Source of the DNA: an uncultured Planctomycetaceae bacterium
Lineage (GTDB): Bacteria; Planctomycetota; Planctomycetia; Pirellulales; UBA1268
Direction of reading: 5' to 3'
Assembly (NCBI GenBank): GCA_913052575.1
Contig: CAJXFK010000008.1
Location: 1-53,107 of the forward strand
DNA length: 53,107 nt
How positions within the stretch are numbered: the first letter of the stretch is position 1; each line of letters begins with the position of its first letter. Made by a program: the position numbers and the translations under genes. The notes under the pieces are model-generated. The model was given only the letters and a program-made list of their open reading frames with translations, had not been told where the DNA came from and did not search any database. Shown in pieces: positions 39,395 to 48,059 of this stretch.

Positions 39395-41692
39395 CTACTT
39401 CTTCGGAACAAGCATCACAGCATCGGCGTGTGCAAGGCCACCTGCCGAGTGAGTGCTAATAGTTACAGCACAGCGCTCACCCTTCTTAAGGGAAACCTGA
39501 CCTGCCGTGCCAAACGTTTTATTCAGGGTCGGTGGTTGTTTCATATTAATATGGCATGTGATATCCAATTTCTCTGAAACAACTGAGACTGGGACGGTAT
39601 TTCCGCGATTCGCATGTGGTTGCCAGGCGACAAGAATTTCATAGGTGTCAGCGGCAGGGGCATGAAACGTGAAAGTCGCCGTGGCATCAGATTCAGCTGG
39701 AGCGTACCGATAGCCATACCCAATGTAGCCCTTCAGGCCGTGACCCTTGGTCCATTTTCCTTGAAAGGTTGCGTCACGGTCGTCAAGAATCGTGGCGGAG
39801 AGTTGTCGTGCAAGTTTCACCGGATCAACCCCTAATGGCTCACCGGTGGGTCCTGCAAGAGGCATGATGTCAACAGGTATTTCGAGAGGGGCAGTAGGTG
39901 TCTTGCGGCGGGCTGTGCCCGGCAGTTCTAAGAGGTCAGCTAGTTCCGACCAATGGTGATCGTAGACACTCCGCGGCTTAGCGTTATGCCGAATGGCAAC
40001 ACTTGCTGCCTTGCCAACAACTTCACCCATCATACCGCAGGTCTGCATGACGCGAGTTGTGCCAAGAGCCTGATGCGTCACTGAAATGCATCGCCCGGTC
40101 ATAAAAAGGTTATCCACACTCCGTGAATAAAAACATCGATACGGTACCGGGTAGCCGAAGGACCGATCGATTCGTCTGTCGTGAACAGCTATTGAGATAA
40201 AGGGATTGTCAGGAAATTTCTTCGCGTATTGTTCTTTTGGGTAGTGAAGATCAATTGACCATGTTGACGCGACGCACCCATCAGGAAATTGACGTTTGGA
40301 CACAATATCATCTTGCGTCAACACAACGTCTCCAAGAATACGACGACTCTCACGTGGCCCGCCGATATATGCCACCCAGGTAAGTGCTGCGTTACTGTGG
40401 TTCGGGGCACCATCACCATTTTTCATGGCTGAAAATGCCCCATAGACCGCCCGCAGGTTCCAGTCACGAATGCCTTCAGCGTCATTCAATGGGTCTTTGT
40501 CAAAACCACTCTCCCAAAACCACTGTCCGTGGTGGTCTCGTGGGTAGGGGAAGTCACTCATCATTAATGGAAGAGCCCAGGGAGTCTCGGGGAATTCCTG
40601 TGGCTTGGAGGTTTCTACCCAGGTCCACATATTGCTCATGCCCATCCGGCCCGTCGGCTCCATGACAGTTTCCGCACCAGCCTTGTGTGCAATGGTGGCA
40701 TGCCCTGTCGAGTCACAGAACAATGTGCCGCGAAATATATGTATCTGGTTCGTGCGTGTATCGAAGGCAGTGACATTGTCGATGCGTGACTGAGAACTAC
40801 CAGTTTCAACAGCAAAGGCGTGCATGTTTAGAAATAAGTCAATGTTGGCTTCTTCCCTGACGAAGAACTCTTTTTTCGAGTCACCAAATTCCTCATACGT
40901 CCCAGGGCTTTTCTTGGCATTGTCTCGAAATTCTTCAATGATCTCGCCGATACGTGGATACTTGCCTCGTCGGATAAGTCCCTTTGCCCAGACGCGTACT
41001 TCACTCGATCCATTGCCGCCAAGAACGGGACGGTTCTGGAGCAACGCGACTTTAAGGCCCATTCGTGCAGCTGAGACTGAGGCACCAATTCCGGCGTAGC
41101 CGCCACCAACAACAACAAGATCGTAGTGTTCGTGTGACACTGGCGATTCAGATATGTCGAGCAGTTTTTTTCGCCACGGAGGTAGTACGCTCGATGTATT
41201 CGGAGGTGACTTTTTTTGAGTGGTGAATGCAATACAGTCGCAACGGCCGTCAAAACCACTTGCGTCAATTAATCGAATCGAGTTCGGGCCTTTCTTGGCT
41301 TGTACCGTACCTCCATACTGCCAATGCCATTCGGCACCTTCGGTTCCAAAATCGGTTTCGAGTTGCTTGTTGTTGAAAGATACATGAAATGTGCCTGGTG
41401 TGCCTTGGGCGTGCCATCGGGCCACCCAGTCTTTGGTTCGTACCCAGACGTGATATGTCCCTGAGGAAGCGACATGAAAACTAGTGAAAGCGTCGGCTAC
41501 TGGCGAGCCGAGACCATGAGCAAGAAGGTAAGGCGAACCCATTTCTTCAATGAACTGGGTGTCAAGTTTCCAACCACCATGGTCTTCGAAGCTTTCTGCT
41601 TCGAGAAGAATTGTGGCTGGGTTGCCATTCACGACAGAGGCAATAACCATGTACATCGAGGATACAAGAAAACCGCGGAGAAAAATGTGCAT
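39395..41692 (-). CDS. Secreted FAD-dependent oxidoreductase with flanking sugar-binding-like domains
   Basis: A 765-residue exported flavoprotein. It has a signal peptide, then a jelly-roll module about residues 27-155 (ILLEAESFEDHGGWKLD ... GTYHVWVRTKDWVARW ... IRLIDASG). The FAD_oxidored core runs about 180-620, with the dinucleotide motif YDLVVVGGGYAGIGASVSAARMG, NRPVLGGNGSSEVRVW and the FAD-closing TGRCISVTHQALGTTRVMQTCGMMGEVVGKAA. A C-terminal golvesin/xanthan-lyase-like sandwich (about 645-760) contains ATFTFHAPAADTYEILVAWQP and HADAVMLVPKK. Such proteins are abundant in planctomycetes; the substrate is unproven but the flanking modules suggest carbohydrate. It ends ten bases from the convergent sulfatase gene. 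Confidence 0.88.
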   Translation of the reverse strand: MHIFLRGFLVSSMYMVIASVVNGNPATILLEAESFEDHGGWKLDTQFIEEMGSPYLLAHGLGSPVADAFTSFHVASSGTYHVWVRTKDWVARWHAQGTPGTFHVSFNNKQLETDFGTEGAEWHWQYGGTVQAKKGPNSIRLIDASGFDGRCDCIAFTTQKKSPPNTSSVLPPWRKKLLDISESPVSHEHYDLVVVGGGYAGIGASVSAARMGLKVALLQNRPVLGGNGSSEVRVWAKGLIRRGKYPRIGEIIEEFRDNAKKSPGTYEEFGDSKKEFFVREEANIDLFLNMHAFAVETGSSQSRIDNVTAFDTRTNQIHIFRGTLFCDSTGHATIAHKAGAETVMEPTGRMGMSNMWTWVETSKPQEFPETPWALPLMMSDFPYPRDHHGQWFWESGFDKDPLNDAEGIRDWNLRAVYGAFSAMKNGDGAPNHSNAALTWVAYIGGPRESRRILGDVVLTQDDIVSKRQFPDGCVASTWSIDLHYPKEQYAKKFPDNPFISIAVHDRRIDRSFGYPVPYRCFYSRSVDNLFMTGRCISVTHQALGTTRVMQTCGMMGEVVGKAASVAIRHNAKPRSVYDHHWSELADLLELPGTARRKTPTAPLEIPVDIMPLAGPTGEPLGVDPVKLARQLSATILDDRDATFQGKWTKGHGLKGYIGYGYRYAPAESDATATFTFHAPAADTYEILVAWQPHANRGNTVPVSVVSEKLDITCHINMKQPPTLNKTFGTAGQVSLKKGERCAVTISTHSAGGLAHADAVMLVPKK

Positions 41693-41924
41693 GGTGTATC
41701 CCTCGAGTTATGTCTCGGAACCGTATTCTATATTAACTATTTTCTATTTCAGTCTCTTCAAATTTCTGAAAAACGTGACATAAAAGAAGTCCATCAAAAC
41801 ACTTGGAAGAATTCAGTCATCTTGAGATGAAAAATCTTATATAAAATAAGTAAAATTATGGTGTTAAGTTTAAAGATTGGTCCCGACGGGTTGTTACAGT
41901 GGTCGGGTTATTGTTATTGCAATC
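41693..41924. other. AT-rich intergenic region with one small hairpin
   Basis: About 230 bases upstream of the FAD oxidoreductase gene. The only structured element is CCCGAC at 41882-41887 pairing with GTCGGG at 41902-41907 across a 14-base loop, followed by TTATTGTTATTG. It could be a weak terminator or leader hairpin for the small ORF beyond. The ORFs at 41474..41830 and 41550..41783 are shadows or noise. Confidence 0.4.
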
Positions 41925-42095
41925 ATGGCCGTACACTTTGCCTTTTGTTTTTGGCCGTTTTTGCACATTTGTGATGCGGCAGGGTGGAGTTTTTGTGAGA
42001 ATAATATAAAGCAGGTGGGACTCGCCGAGCGTAACTACCTTTTAACTTTGCGTCATCTGGATGAACTGATTTCGATGGGTGAAACCAATGTCTAG
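41925..42095 (+). pseudogene. Short ORF resembling a DUF1559 pseudopilin fragment
   Basis: A 56-residue ORF (from the ATG at 41925) contains FCENNIKQVGLAERNYLLT. It strikingly resembles the C-x-NN-LKQ-x-GLA-x-x-NY-x-x-T segment that follows the prepilin helix in DUF1559 proteins; the intact DUF1559 gene at 51.3 kb has CSSNLKQIALAANAY. No GFTLIELLVVIAIIG leader or later domain is present. It could be a decayed remnant or a real short exported peptide in front of the TauE gene, 18 bases away. Confidence 0.35.
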
Positions 42096-42113
42096 GACAG
42101 ATGACGCCGCGTG

Positions 42114-42878
42114 ATGGTATTAACTTTTATCATTGGGATTATTGCTTTTGCCTATGCAACCGTCGGACATGCCGGTGCAACTGGCTACATTGCCGTCATG
42201 ACGCTGTTCGGTATCTCTGCAGATATGATTCGTCCGGTGGCACTGAGCCTTAATATTGTTGTGGGGCTCATCACAGCTATTCAATTCACACGAGCCGGTT
42301 TTGTGCGACTTGAATTGATTGTTCCCCTTGTGTGTGGAAGCATACCAGCAGCCCTTGTGGGTGGATGGTTATTGCCCCCACTTCCCTTGATTGAGGCTCT
42401 TGTGGGCTGTGTCCTGGTACTTTCTGCAGTAGGTGTTGGACGCGTTGAGGAGGGCAAAGAATCTGCAACGACCAGTACACGCATGAGTAGCAAGTCAGCG
42501 CTCTTTTTCCTAGGTGTCATGCTTGGTTTCCTGTCGGGTCTCACCGGGGTAGGTGGCGGTGTTTTTCTCACACCGACCCTTCTTGCGATGAGGCTTGCTG
42601 ATGTGAAGCGAGTGGCTGCAACGTCTGCTGTGTTTATTCTCGTGAATTCAGTTGCAGGTCTTACCGGGTGGATGGCCGCCGGGAATATGTTTCCAGAGGT
42701 CATGCCTCGATATATCGTGGTGGTGATTGCCGGTGGTCTTATGGGATCTTATCTAGGCGCATTTTATCTTCCACCACGGATCCTTCGACGGTGCATGGCA
42801 GGTGTTCTTGTGCTTGCCGGCGTGAAACTGCTTTTGCATGCTACGGTGGAGTCTGGGTTGGGTTCAGTTTTTGCTTAA
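42114..42878 (+). CDS. TauE/SafE-family membrane exporter
   Basis: A 254-residue polytopic membrane protein with about seven or eight helices in two related halves. The halves are marked by FAYATVGHAGATGYIAVMTLFG with the GHxG feature and GFLSGLTGVGGGVFLTPTLLAMRLADVKRVAATSAVFI with GxTGxGGG, the signature of the TauE/SafE (sulfite/organosulfonate exporter) group. Substrates in the family include sulfite, sulfoacetate and others; specificity is unknown here. A GTG at 42111 and the ATG at 42114 are both possible starts. Its 3' end overlaps the 3' end of the convergent membrane-protein gene by 38 bases. Confidence 0.87.
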   Translation: MVLTFIIGIIAFAYATVGHAGATGYIAVMTLFGISADMIRPVALSLNIVVGLITAIQFTRAGFVRLELIVPLVCGSIPAALVGGWLLPPLPLIEALVGCVLVLSAVGVGRVEEGKESATTSTRMSSKSALFFLGVMLGFLSGLTGVGGGVFLTPTLLAMRLADVKRVAATSAVFILVNSVAGLTGWMAAGNMFPEVMPRYIVVVIAGGLMGSYLGAFYLPPRILRRCMAGVLVLAGVKLLLHATVESGLGSVFA

Positions 42879-43728
42879 GAAGACCAACGACAATGACAGC
42901 ACTCAGGCTGACAAATAGGAGCACTGCGACATAGAACACCATGGCAAGTGGTATGGGGGCATCGAAACGGGCACGGCCAAGCAGTGTCACGATTGAGGCG
43001 TAAATAAGAAGCAACCCAGTTGCAACACTTGCCACGATGCTCATCTGGCGTTGGACTGACATTCCAAACTTCGCTTTTGCTGCCAACCAGGCAATCGCCG
43101 GAAGCCATTGAAGCGCATGAATCACAACACCATGCGGAAACTTCGGAACACCAGCCTGCCCGTACCGTTCCGGCAGAAGACCTTCCTGAACACGGAGGTC
43201 ACCGCTGAGATTTATTAGAACTCCAAGAATGCAAGAGATTGCAAGGTAAACAAGTCCAGATTGCATGGCGATAACCATCGGGGCGGGCTGGGTGACCTTC
43301 TTTGTAAAAGATCTCACAGTCAGTATGAGAATAACTCCAGTGACCCCAAGGATGAGGATGCCCATGACGTTATAAATGTTTGAATCAAGAGTAGTGGTTC
43401 GGTTAAAGTGACTTGGTACACCCCGCCACTGCTGCAGATCAATCAACCCAACCTCGACGACCAATGCCAACGCTGTTGCCCAACTAAAAAAAGAATCACT
43501 GCGATATTTGGACAAGTTAGACCAGACCCAGCCCATCGAGATGCATGTGAGCCCGGCAGAAATTCCAAAGAGAATGGGTTTTCGCCAGCTTACGGCGCCC
43601 TCCCAGGGCCCTTGGAGGCAAAGATATATGCCTAGATGAAGAACCCCACTGGCAAGGAGAATGACTCCCCCTGCAATAAGTGGCTTGGCTCGCTGATCAC
43701 GACACCACGCTATGTCAATGTGGTTCAT
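42841..43728 (-). CDS. Hypothetical polytopic membrane protein
   Basis: A 295-residue protein with about eight predicted membrane helices (LIAGGVILLASGVLHLGIYLC, KPILFGISAGLTCISMGWVW, the block YNVMGILILGVTGVILILTV and others). Between them are short loops containing WEGAVSWRKPILFG and a His-containing GVPKFPHGVVIHALQWLPAIAWLA. The conserved-looking WRKP and FPHG motifs recall small actinobacterial and planctomycete membrane proteins of unknown role. It lies 60 bases downstream of the DUF1802 gene on the same strand and may be in that operon. I do not recognise the family with certainty. Confidence 0.75.
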   Translation of the reverse strand: MNHIDIAWCRDQRAKPLIAGGVILLASGVLHLGIYLCLQGPWEGAVSWRKPILFGISAGLTCISMGWVWSNLSKYRSDSFFSWATALALVVEVGLIDLQQWRGVPSHFNRTTTLDSNIYNVMGILILGVTGVILILTVRSFTKKVTQPAPMVIAMQSGLVYLAISCILGVLINLSGDLRVQEGLLPERYGQAGVPKFPHGVVIHALQWLPAIAWLAAKAKFGMSVQRQMSIVASVATGLLLIYASIVTLLGRARFDAPIPLAMVFYVAVLLFVSLSAVIVVGLLKQKLNPTQTPP

Positions 43729-43788
43729 GGTGTCACCGCAGAACTGATTGAGGTGTCTATAGTGAAGCCAGGTATAGAGAACATATGT

Positions 43789-44304
43789 CTAGGCTGTCGG
43801 ATGTTCGAAATTCACCCAAGACTTACACCCACGAAATGATTCATTCCAAGGAATTGTAACTGCCGGAGTCACTGGGGTTACATCAACGACAAGCACATGA
43901 AGATTTTCTTTCCACCGATAGAACCGCTCGTTCACAATTGCGTCAGACCAGATGTGTCGTGGCCGTAGTGCTACAAGGTCTTCTGGTTCTGTGACAGTAA
44001 ATGATTCAGTGACACGTATCTGGTGGCGAAACTCAACAGTCCCTGCAGGCGGGCGGTCATCATCGATCGTGTTGAGCAGGTCTCGCGCGTCTGGAATAAG
44101 GTGGTCTTCAGACTGATGAACAAATGTCGGAAAGAGAAAGAATTCATCAGCTATGAGCTTGAAGCTACCATCCGGCTCAACAATGCCTCCTTTTCGCAGG
44201 ATAATATCCTGTCGTCCCGTCGCAAGTGCTCTGCATATCACCGCCCACTCTTTGAAGGCTGTAGATAGCTTGTCATCGTGGTGTGCAGACACGTTGTGTA
44301 TCAC
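43789..44304 (-). CDS. DUF1802 family protein
   Basis: A 171-residue cytoplasmic protein. It has the DUF1802 hallmarks: AFKEWAVICRALATGRQDIILRKGGI near the N-terminus, then EFFLFPTFVHQSEDHL, and a later VRLRPRHIWS-type turn (ALRPRHIWSDAIVNERFYRWKENLHVLVVDV). The family is found in cyanobacteria, bacilli and planctomycetes; no reaction is known. Start is a GTG in a four-base overlap (GTGA) with the stop of the secreted CxxC-protein gene, so the two are translationally coupled. That link to an exported protein is unexplained. Confidence 0.87.
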   Translation of the reverse strand: MIHNVSAHHDDKLSTAFKEWAVICRALATGRQDIILRKGGIVEPDGSFKLIADEFFLFPTFVHQSEDHLIPDARDLLNTIDDDRPPAGTVEFRHQIRVTESFTVTEPEDLVALRPRHIWSDAIVNERFYRWKENLHVLVVDVTPVTPAVTIPWNESFRGCKSWVNFEHPTA

Positions 44305-44843
44305 TTACGAATATAAATACCATTTGCCTTGAGTTGAATGATCGGGAGTGCAAGTTTGGGATTAAAACTGGCGGTGCCACGAATCACGACTACTGCATTG
44401 TTTTCGACACCGAATAATTCACGTGCATCGATTGGTAGTTCATTCTTGTCAGCACCAACAAACTGTACGGCAACCATTGGGGCCTTTGCGAGCTTCTTCT
44501 TGCAGAAGGGGCAATCATCGGGGTTATGGCCTGGTTGACTACCATGGTCATCAGGTAGTTGAAGCATTGCAAAAGAAGCCTTTCCCTTCACGAAGGGATC
44601 CATTCCATTTGCGGCGATCCGGCCTGCAATAACAATTTCTTTTGGACCTTGTGCAATGGCGGCCTTGGCAGCAGTTGGTGTCAGTGCTCCAGCTGGTTCT
44701 TTTTCAAGAAGAAGTGTCGTTCGTGTTTTTTCGACATCAATCGTGGCGGCCACGGCCAGTGAACATGCGCCAACTTGGAATCCTAAGAGAACAATAAGAA
44801 GTAAGACTCCTGTTTTTACGCTCAGGTTTTGTAGCATCTTCAT
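44301..44843 (-). CDS. Secreted protein with a CPFC motif
   Basis: About 180 residues. Start ATG at 44843 sits five bases after GGAGGAG; the longer track ORF lacks a site. A signal peptide (LLLIVLLGFQVGACSLAVAA) is followed by a compact beta-rich domain, possibly OB-like: GPKEIVIAGRIAANGMDPF, ASFAMLQLPDDH, then HNPDDCPFCKKKLAKAPMVAVQFVG and a closing NNAVVVIRGTASFNPKLALPIIQLKANGIYI. The CPFC pair plus nearby His residues (DDHGSQPGHNPDD) could hold a metal or form a disulfide. Co-transcribed with a His-rich lipoprotein upstream and DUF1802 downstream. No function is known to me. Confidence 0.78.
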   Translation of the reverse strand: MKMLQNLSVKTGVLLLIVLLGFQVGACSLAVAATIDVEKTRTTLLLEKEPAGALTPTAAKAAIAQGPKEIVIAGRIAANGMDPFVKGKASFAMLQLPDDHGSQPGHNPDDCPFCKKKLAKAPMVAVQFVGADKNELPIDARELFGVENNAVVVIRGTASFNPKLALPIIQLKANGIYIRK

Positions 44844-44914
44844 ATCACTCCTCCATGAGGTTTGAAAGTATGTGTCGGCTGTAGTATTTTCTGGCAACCT
44901 TTTTTGTCCGTTGT

Positions 44915-45685
44915 CTATTCGGCTTTAGTTGCTGCGTCGTCCTTATCATCGGCAGGCTCGTCATTCGACGTCGTGGCTTTTTCCTTCTTGTCGTCAGCGG
45001 CCTTCTTGTCAGCGGCTTTCTTGTCAGCAGCAGCTTTCTTGTCAGCAGCGGCCTTCTTTTTGTTCTTCTCAGGCTTTTCACCAGAAACTGCATCTTTGGC
45101 TTCTAGCAAAAGAGCCTCAAGGCTTTTTGTGGCTTTGTTGATAGTTGGTCCAAAGCTGCTGAAATCAATTTTTTTGATTTCATCTTCTGCAGCGTGAAGA
45201 GCTTCATCAATTTCGCCATAGGCCTCGAAAATCTTATTCGATGCTACGGTTGCTGCCTCTTTCACTTTTTCATCAATTTTGGCGGCTGCAATCTTTTGGT
45301 TCAGGTCTTCCATAAGATGACCAATCGAGTGAACGAGACTGTCAGCCTTGTCAGTTTCACCACTTTTAAGGGCCTGACGAACTTGACCGGTAATCTTTTT
45401 CAGTTGCGCGATGGCTGCTTCGACAGTTGCCGGCATGTCGTGCGAATGATGATCATCAGCCTTCTGTGCTGATGTTTCGTCAGAATGGTCTTTGTCCATG
45501 TGGTCATGATCATGATCATGGTCATCAGTCTGCGCTGGTGCTTTGACATCTTTTTTGGCAACAGTCTGCGACTTGTTTCCGGTATCACAGCCTGGGAAAA
45601 GAATAAGTGACCCGACGAGAAGGACACACACACTTCCAAGAAACAGATGCGATGGTCGTTTAGCAAGAGTTGGACAGCGCGACAT
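44915..45685 (-). CDS. His-rich lipoprotein with Lys/Ala tail
   Basis: About 256 residues. Start ATG at 45685 follows GGAGAA. The lipobox is LILFPGC, then a low-complexity His/Asp stretch (DDHDHDHDHMDKDH ... DDHHSHD, about residues 48-80), which should bind divalent metal such as zinc, copper or nickel. A helical middle (about 85-190) follows: AIAQLKKITGQVRQALKSGETDKADSLVHSIGHLMEDLNQKIA and later repeats, like a four-helix bundle. The C-terminus is a repetitive KKAAADKKAAADKKAADKK tail ending acidic. It would sit on the outer face of a membrane as a metal buffer or sensor. It is upstream of the CPFC secreted protein gene by 71 bases. Confidence 0.82.
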   Translation of the reverse strand: MSRCPTLAKRPSHLFLGSVCVLLVGSLILFPGCDTGNKSQTVAKKDVKAPAQTDDHDHDHDHMDKDHSDETSAQKADDHHSHDMPATVEAAIAQLKKITGQVRQALKSGETDKADSLVHSIGHLMEDLNQKIAAAKIDEKVKEAATVASNKIFEAYGEIDEALHAAEDEIKKIDFSSFGPTINKATKSLEALLLEAKDAVSGEKPEKNKKKAAADKKAAADKKAADKKAADDKKEKATTSNDEPADDKDDAATKAE

Positions 45686-45786
45686 GAGAGGCTTCTCCGG
45701 TTTGGTGAGGAACACTTTTTTGTATTGGTTTCGGTAATACCCGAGTACATCCGTTCTCGGTACTAGTTATGGTAGCTCGAAAACTC

Positions 45787-47982
45787 TCAGGAATCCAGAC
45801 GCTTTGTTGACTCCCGACTTCCGGCAGCCAGAAGACACAGAAGGCTTCTTTCAGCCAGTATGACGGGCTGAAAGGGATCGAATGCATGAGGTTGATCTGT
45901 TGCTCGGGCCATGTGCTGTCGGCCTGTGTCGATACAAACCTCCCACAGCATCGCTCGCAAGATAGGAGATGATGGAAAATGAAATGTCCGTGGCTCAGTG
46001 CCTGCATTACAGAAAATAAGCACATGTTGTGGCGTTCCATTGAGTCCCCCTGCTTCGGGGTCGTGTTCGTCAATGAGCCGTTCTGGTGTCGGTGCGCCGA
46101 AGAAACACACGAGGCTTTTATCATCCGCAAACCAATCAACATGGCTGCCATCAGATGAAAACCATTCAACATCTGGGAGAGTGCCGAGTTCGCTGCTTCC
46201 GCCTTCTAGAAATGTTCGTCGTCGTAGTGTTGGGTTATTGAGTCGTTTGTGTATCAATGACGTTGTAAATTGAACGAGGTCAGCGTTTTCGACAGTCAGT
46301 TGCCAGTCAAACCATGATATCTCGTTGTCTTGGCAGTATGCGTTGTTATTGCCTTTTTGTGTTCGACGGCATTCATCGCCCGCGAGAAGCATTGGAACAC
46401 CCTGGCTCAGGAATAGCGTCGAAAGCATGTTTCGAATTTGTTTCGATCGTAGAATCGCAATAGTTTCGTTACCAATTAGCCCCTCCGCTCCATAGTTGGA
46501 GGAGAAATTGTTGTTGTCTCCGTCATTGTTGTTCTCACCGTTCGCCTCATTGTGCTTCTGTTCGTAACACACTAAATCATTGAGAGTGAAACCATCATGT
46601 GAAGTGATGAAGTTAATGCTGTGATACGGTTGCCGTTGTTCCCCCGCATAGAGATCACTTGACCCAGCAAGTCGGGTCGCAAGATTTCCTGTTTGGTTCG
46701 CATCTCCGCGCCAATAACGCCTCACGTCATCGCGATATCGTCCGTTCCATTCAGCCCAACGTAATGTGGCAAACGTTCCCACTTGATATGAACCAGCTGC
46801 ATCCCACGCCTCAGCGATTATTTTGGTATCGGCAAGCATCGGGTCTTCCGTAATAGCTTCTATCACAGGAGAGTTTTTTATGAGTTTTCCGTTCTGGTCC
46901 CGGGAAAGAATGCTCGCGAGATCAAAACGGAACCCATCGACATGGTAGGTGTGCACCCAGTGTCGGAGGCAAAGAATAATGAGTTCTCTCACGACAGGGT
47001 GATTTGCGTTTATGGTGTTCCCGCACCCCGTGTAGTTTTGATATGCCCCGCTGTCGTTGTCCAGCATGTAATACACGCTGTTCTCGAGACCTTTCATAGA
47101 GAGGGTAGGGCCCTCGGCATTCCCTTCTGCGGTGTGGTTGAAGACTACATCAAGAATGACTTCAATACCTGCTGCATGAAGAGCCCGTACCATTTCTTTG
47201 AACTCAGATACTTGGGCAGCTGGAAGCTTCGAGGCAGCATAACCCTGATGTGGCGCGAAGAATGCCAATGGGTCATAGCCCCAGTAGTTTTCATGTTTGC
47301 AATGTTTACCAGTGAAGGACTCCAGTGGAAACTCATGGACTGGCATGAGTTCAACTGCAGTAATACCAAGACTTTTGAGATAGGGAATTTTTTCAATGAC
47401 GCCAAGATATGTCCCTGGGTGTGTAACACCACTCGATGCGTCTGCAGTGAAACCCTTTACATGCATTTCATAAATGACCGTATCGGCCAGCCCATGGCGG
47501 AGATGCTGATCTCCTCTCCAGTCAAATGTATCGTCTACAACGACACTCTTTGGTGGTCGAACAATACCATCATGGTGCTGGAGGAAGTGGCCAGCGAGTG
47601 CTTTCGAATATGGATCAATTAATCGTGCTGTAGGGTCGAACGACTGGCCTGAAGAAGTGTCGAAGAGACCGTCTGCTTGAAAATGATACAGCTGACCGTG
47701 CTTGAGCTCTGGTACAAAAATACTCCAGACGTCACCGAATCTGTCATGTTTCGGTTCGAAAGAGATTACCTCAGTTGGATCACGGTCATGAGATTGGTCA
47801 TACAGCAGAACTCGCATTCCAGTTGCATTCCGGCTGAAGACAACAAATTGGACACCTTCTCCTTGGTTTGATTCAGCTTTGTGGAGAATCGCCCCATAGG
47901 GTAGGGGAGTATGGAATTGCAGCGGAGGAAGGCTGCGTTGGCCGCGGGAGTGTTTCTCAGATGTGTGACAAACTTTTGCCAT
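45787..47982 (-). CDS. glgX: Glycogen debranching enzyme GlgX
   Basis: A 731-residue isoamylase-type GH13 enzyme that hydrolyses alpha-1,6 branch points of phosphorylase-limit glycogen. The N-terminal CBM48-like domain (YGAILHKAESNQGEGVQFVVFSRNATGMRVLLYD) precedes the barrel motifs VILDVVFNHTAEG, GFRFDLASILSRD (catalytic Asp), IIAEAWDAAG (catalytic Glu) and FITSHDGFTLNDL. The late region has the GlgX/TreX-type GDECRRTQKGNNNAYCQDNEISWFDW. The internal Met at 47982 is chosen over the track start because the earlier 11 residues are not conserved-like; neither has a strong ribosome site. No other glg gene is in the window. Confidence 0.95.
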   Translation of the reverse strand: MAKVCHTSEKHSRGQRSLPPLQFHTPLPYGAILHKAESNQGEGVQFVVFSRNATGMRVLLYDQSHDRDPTEVISFEPKHDRFGDVWSIFVPELKHGQLYHFQADGLFDTSSGQSFDPTARLIDPYSKALAGHFLQHHDGIVRPPKSVVVDDTFDWRGDQHLRHGLADTVIYEMHVKGFTADASSGVTHPGTYLGVIEKIPYLKSLGITAVELMPVHEFPLESFTGKHCKHENYWGYDPLAFFAPHQGYAASKLPAAQVSEFKEMVRALHAAGIEVILDVVFNHTAEGNAEGPTLSMKGLENSVYYMLDNDSGAYQNYTGCGNTINANHPVVRELIILCLRHWVHTYHVDGFRFDLASILSRDQNGKLIKNSPVIEAITEDPMLADTKIIAEAWDAAGSYQVGTFATLRWAEWNGRYRDDVRRYWRGDANQTGNLATRLAGSSDLYAGEQRQPYHSINFITSHDGFTLNDLVCYEQKHNEANGENNNDGDNNNFSSNYGAEGLIGNETIAILRSKQIRNMLSTLFLSQGVPMLLAGDECRRTQKGNNNAYCQDNEISWFDWQLTVENADLVQFTTSLIHKRLNNPTLRRRTFLEGGSSELGTLPDVEWFSSDGSHVDWFADDKSLVCFFGAPTPERLIDEHDPEAGGLNGTPQHVLIFCNAGTEPRTFHFPSSPILRAMLWEVCIDTGRQHMARATDQPHAFDPFQPVILAERSLLCLLAAGSRESTKRLDS

Positions 47983-48059
47983 GACAGAATGATACACTGA
48001 GATACCCCAAAGCAATCAAGTTTGGTCCATAGCAGGGGTTATGAAGGGTAGATATCGAT

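Noticed and set aside
44915-45200. Repeated KKAAADKK coding stretch considered as a CRISPR or DNA repeat element
   Set aside because: It is a short in-frame protein repeat in a lipoprotein tail, with no constant repeat-spacer pattern.
45736-45765. Hairpin-like CCGAG/CTCGG between the His-rich lipoprotein and glgX genes
   Set aside because: Short, bulged stem and no T-tract; not a supportable terminator.
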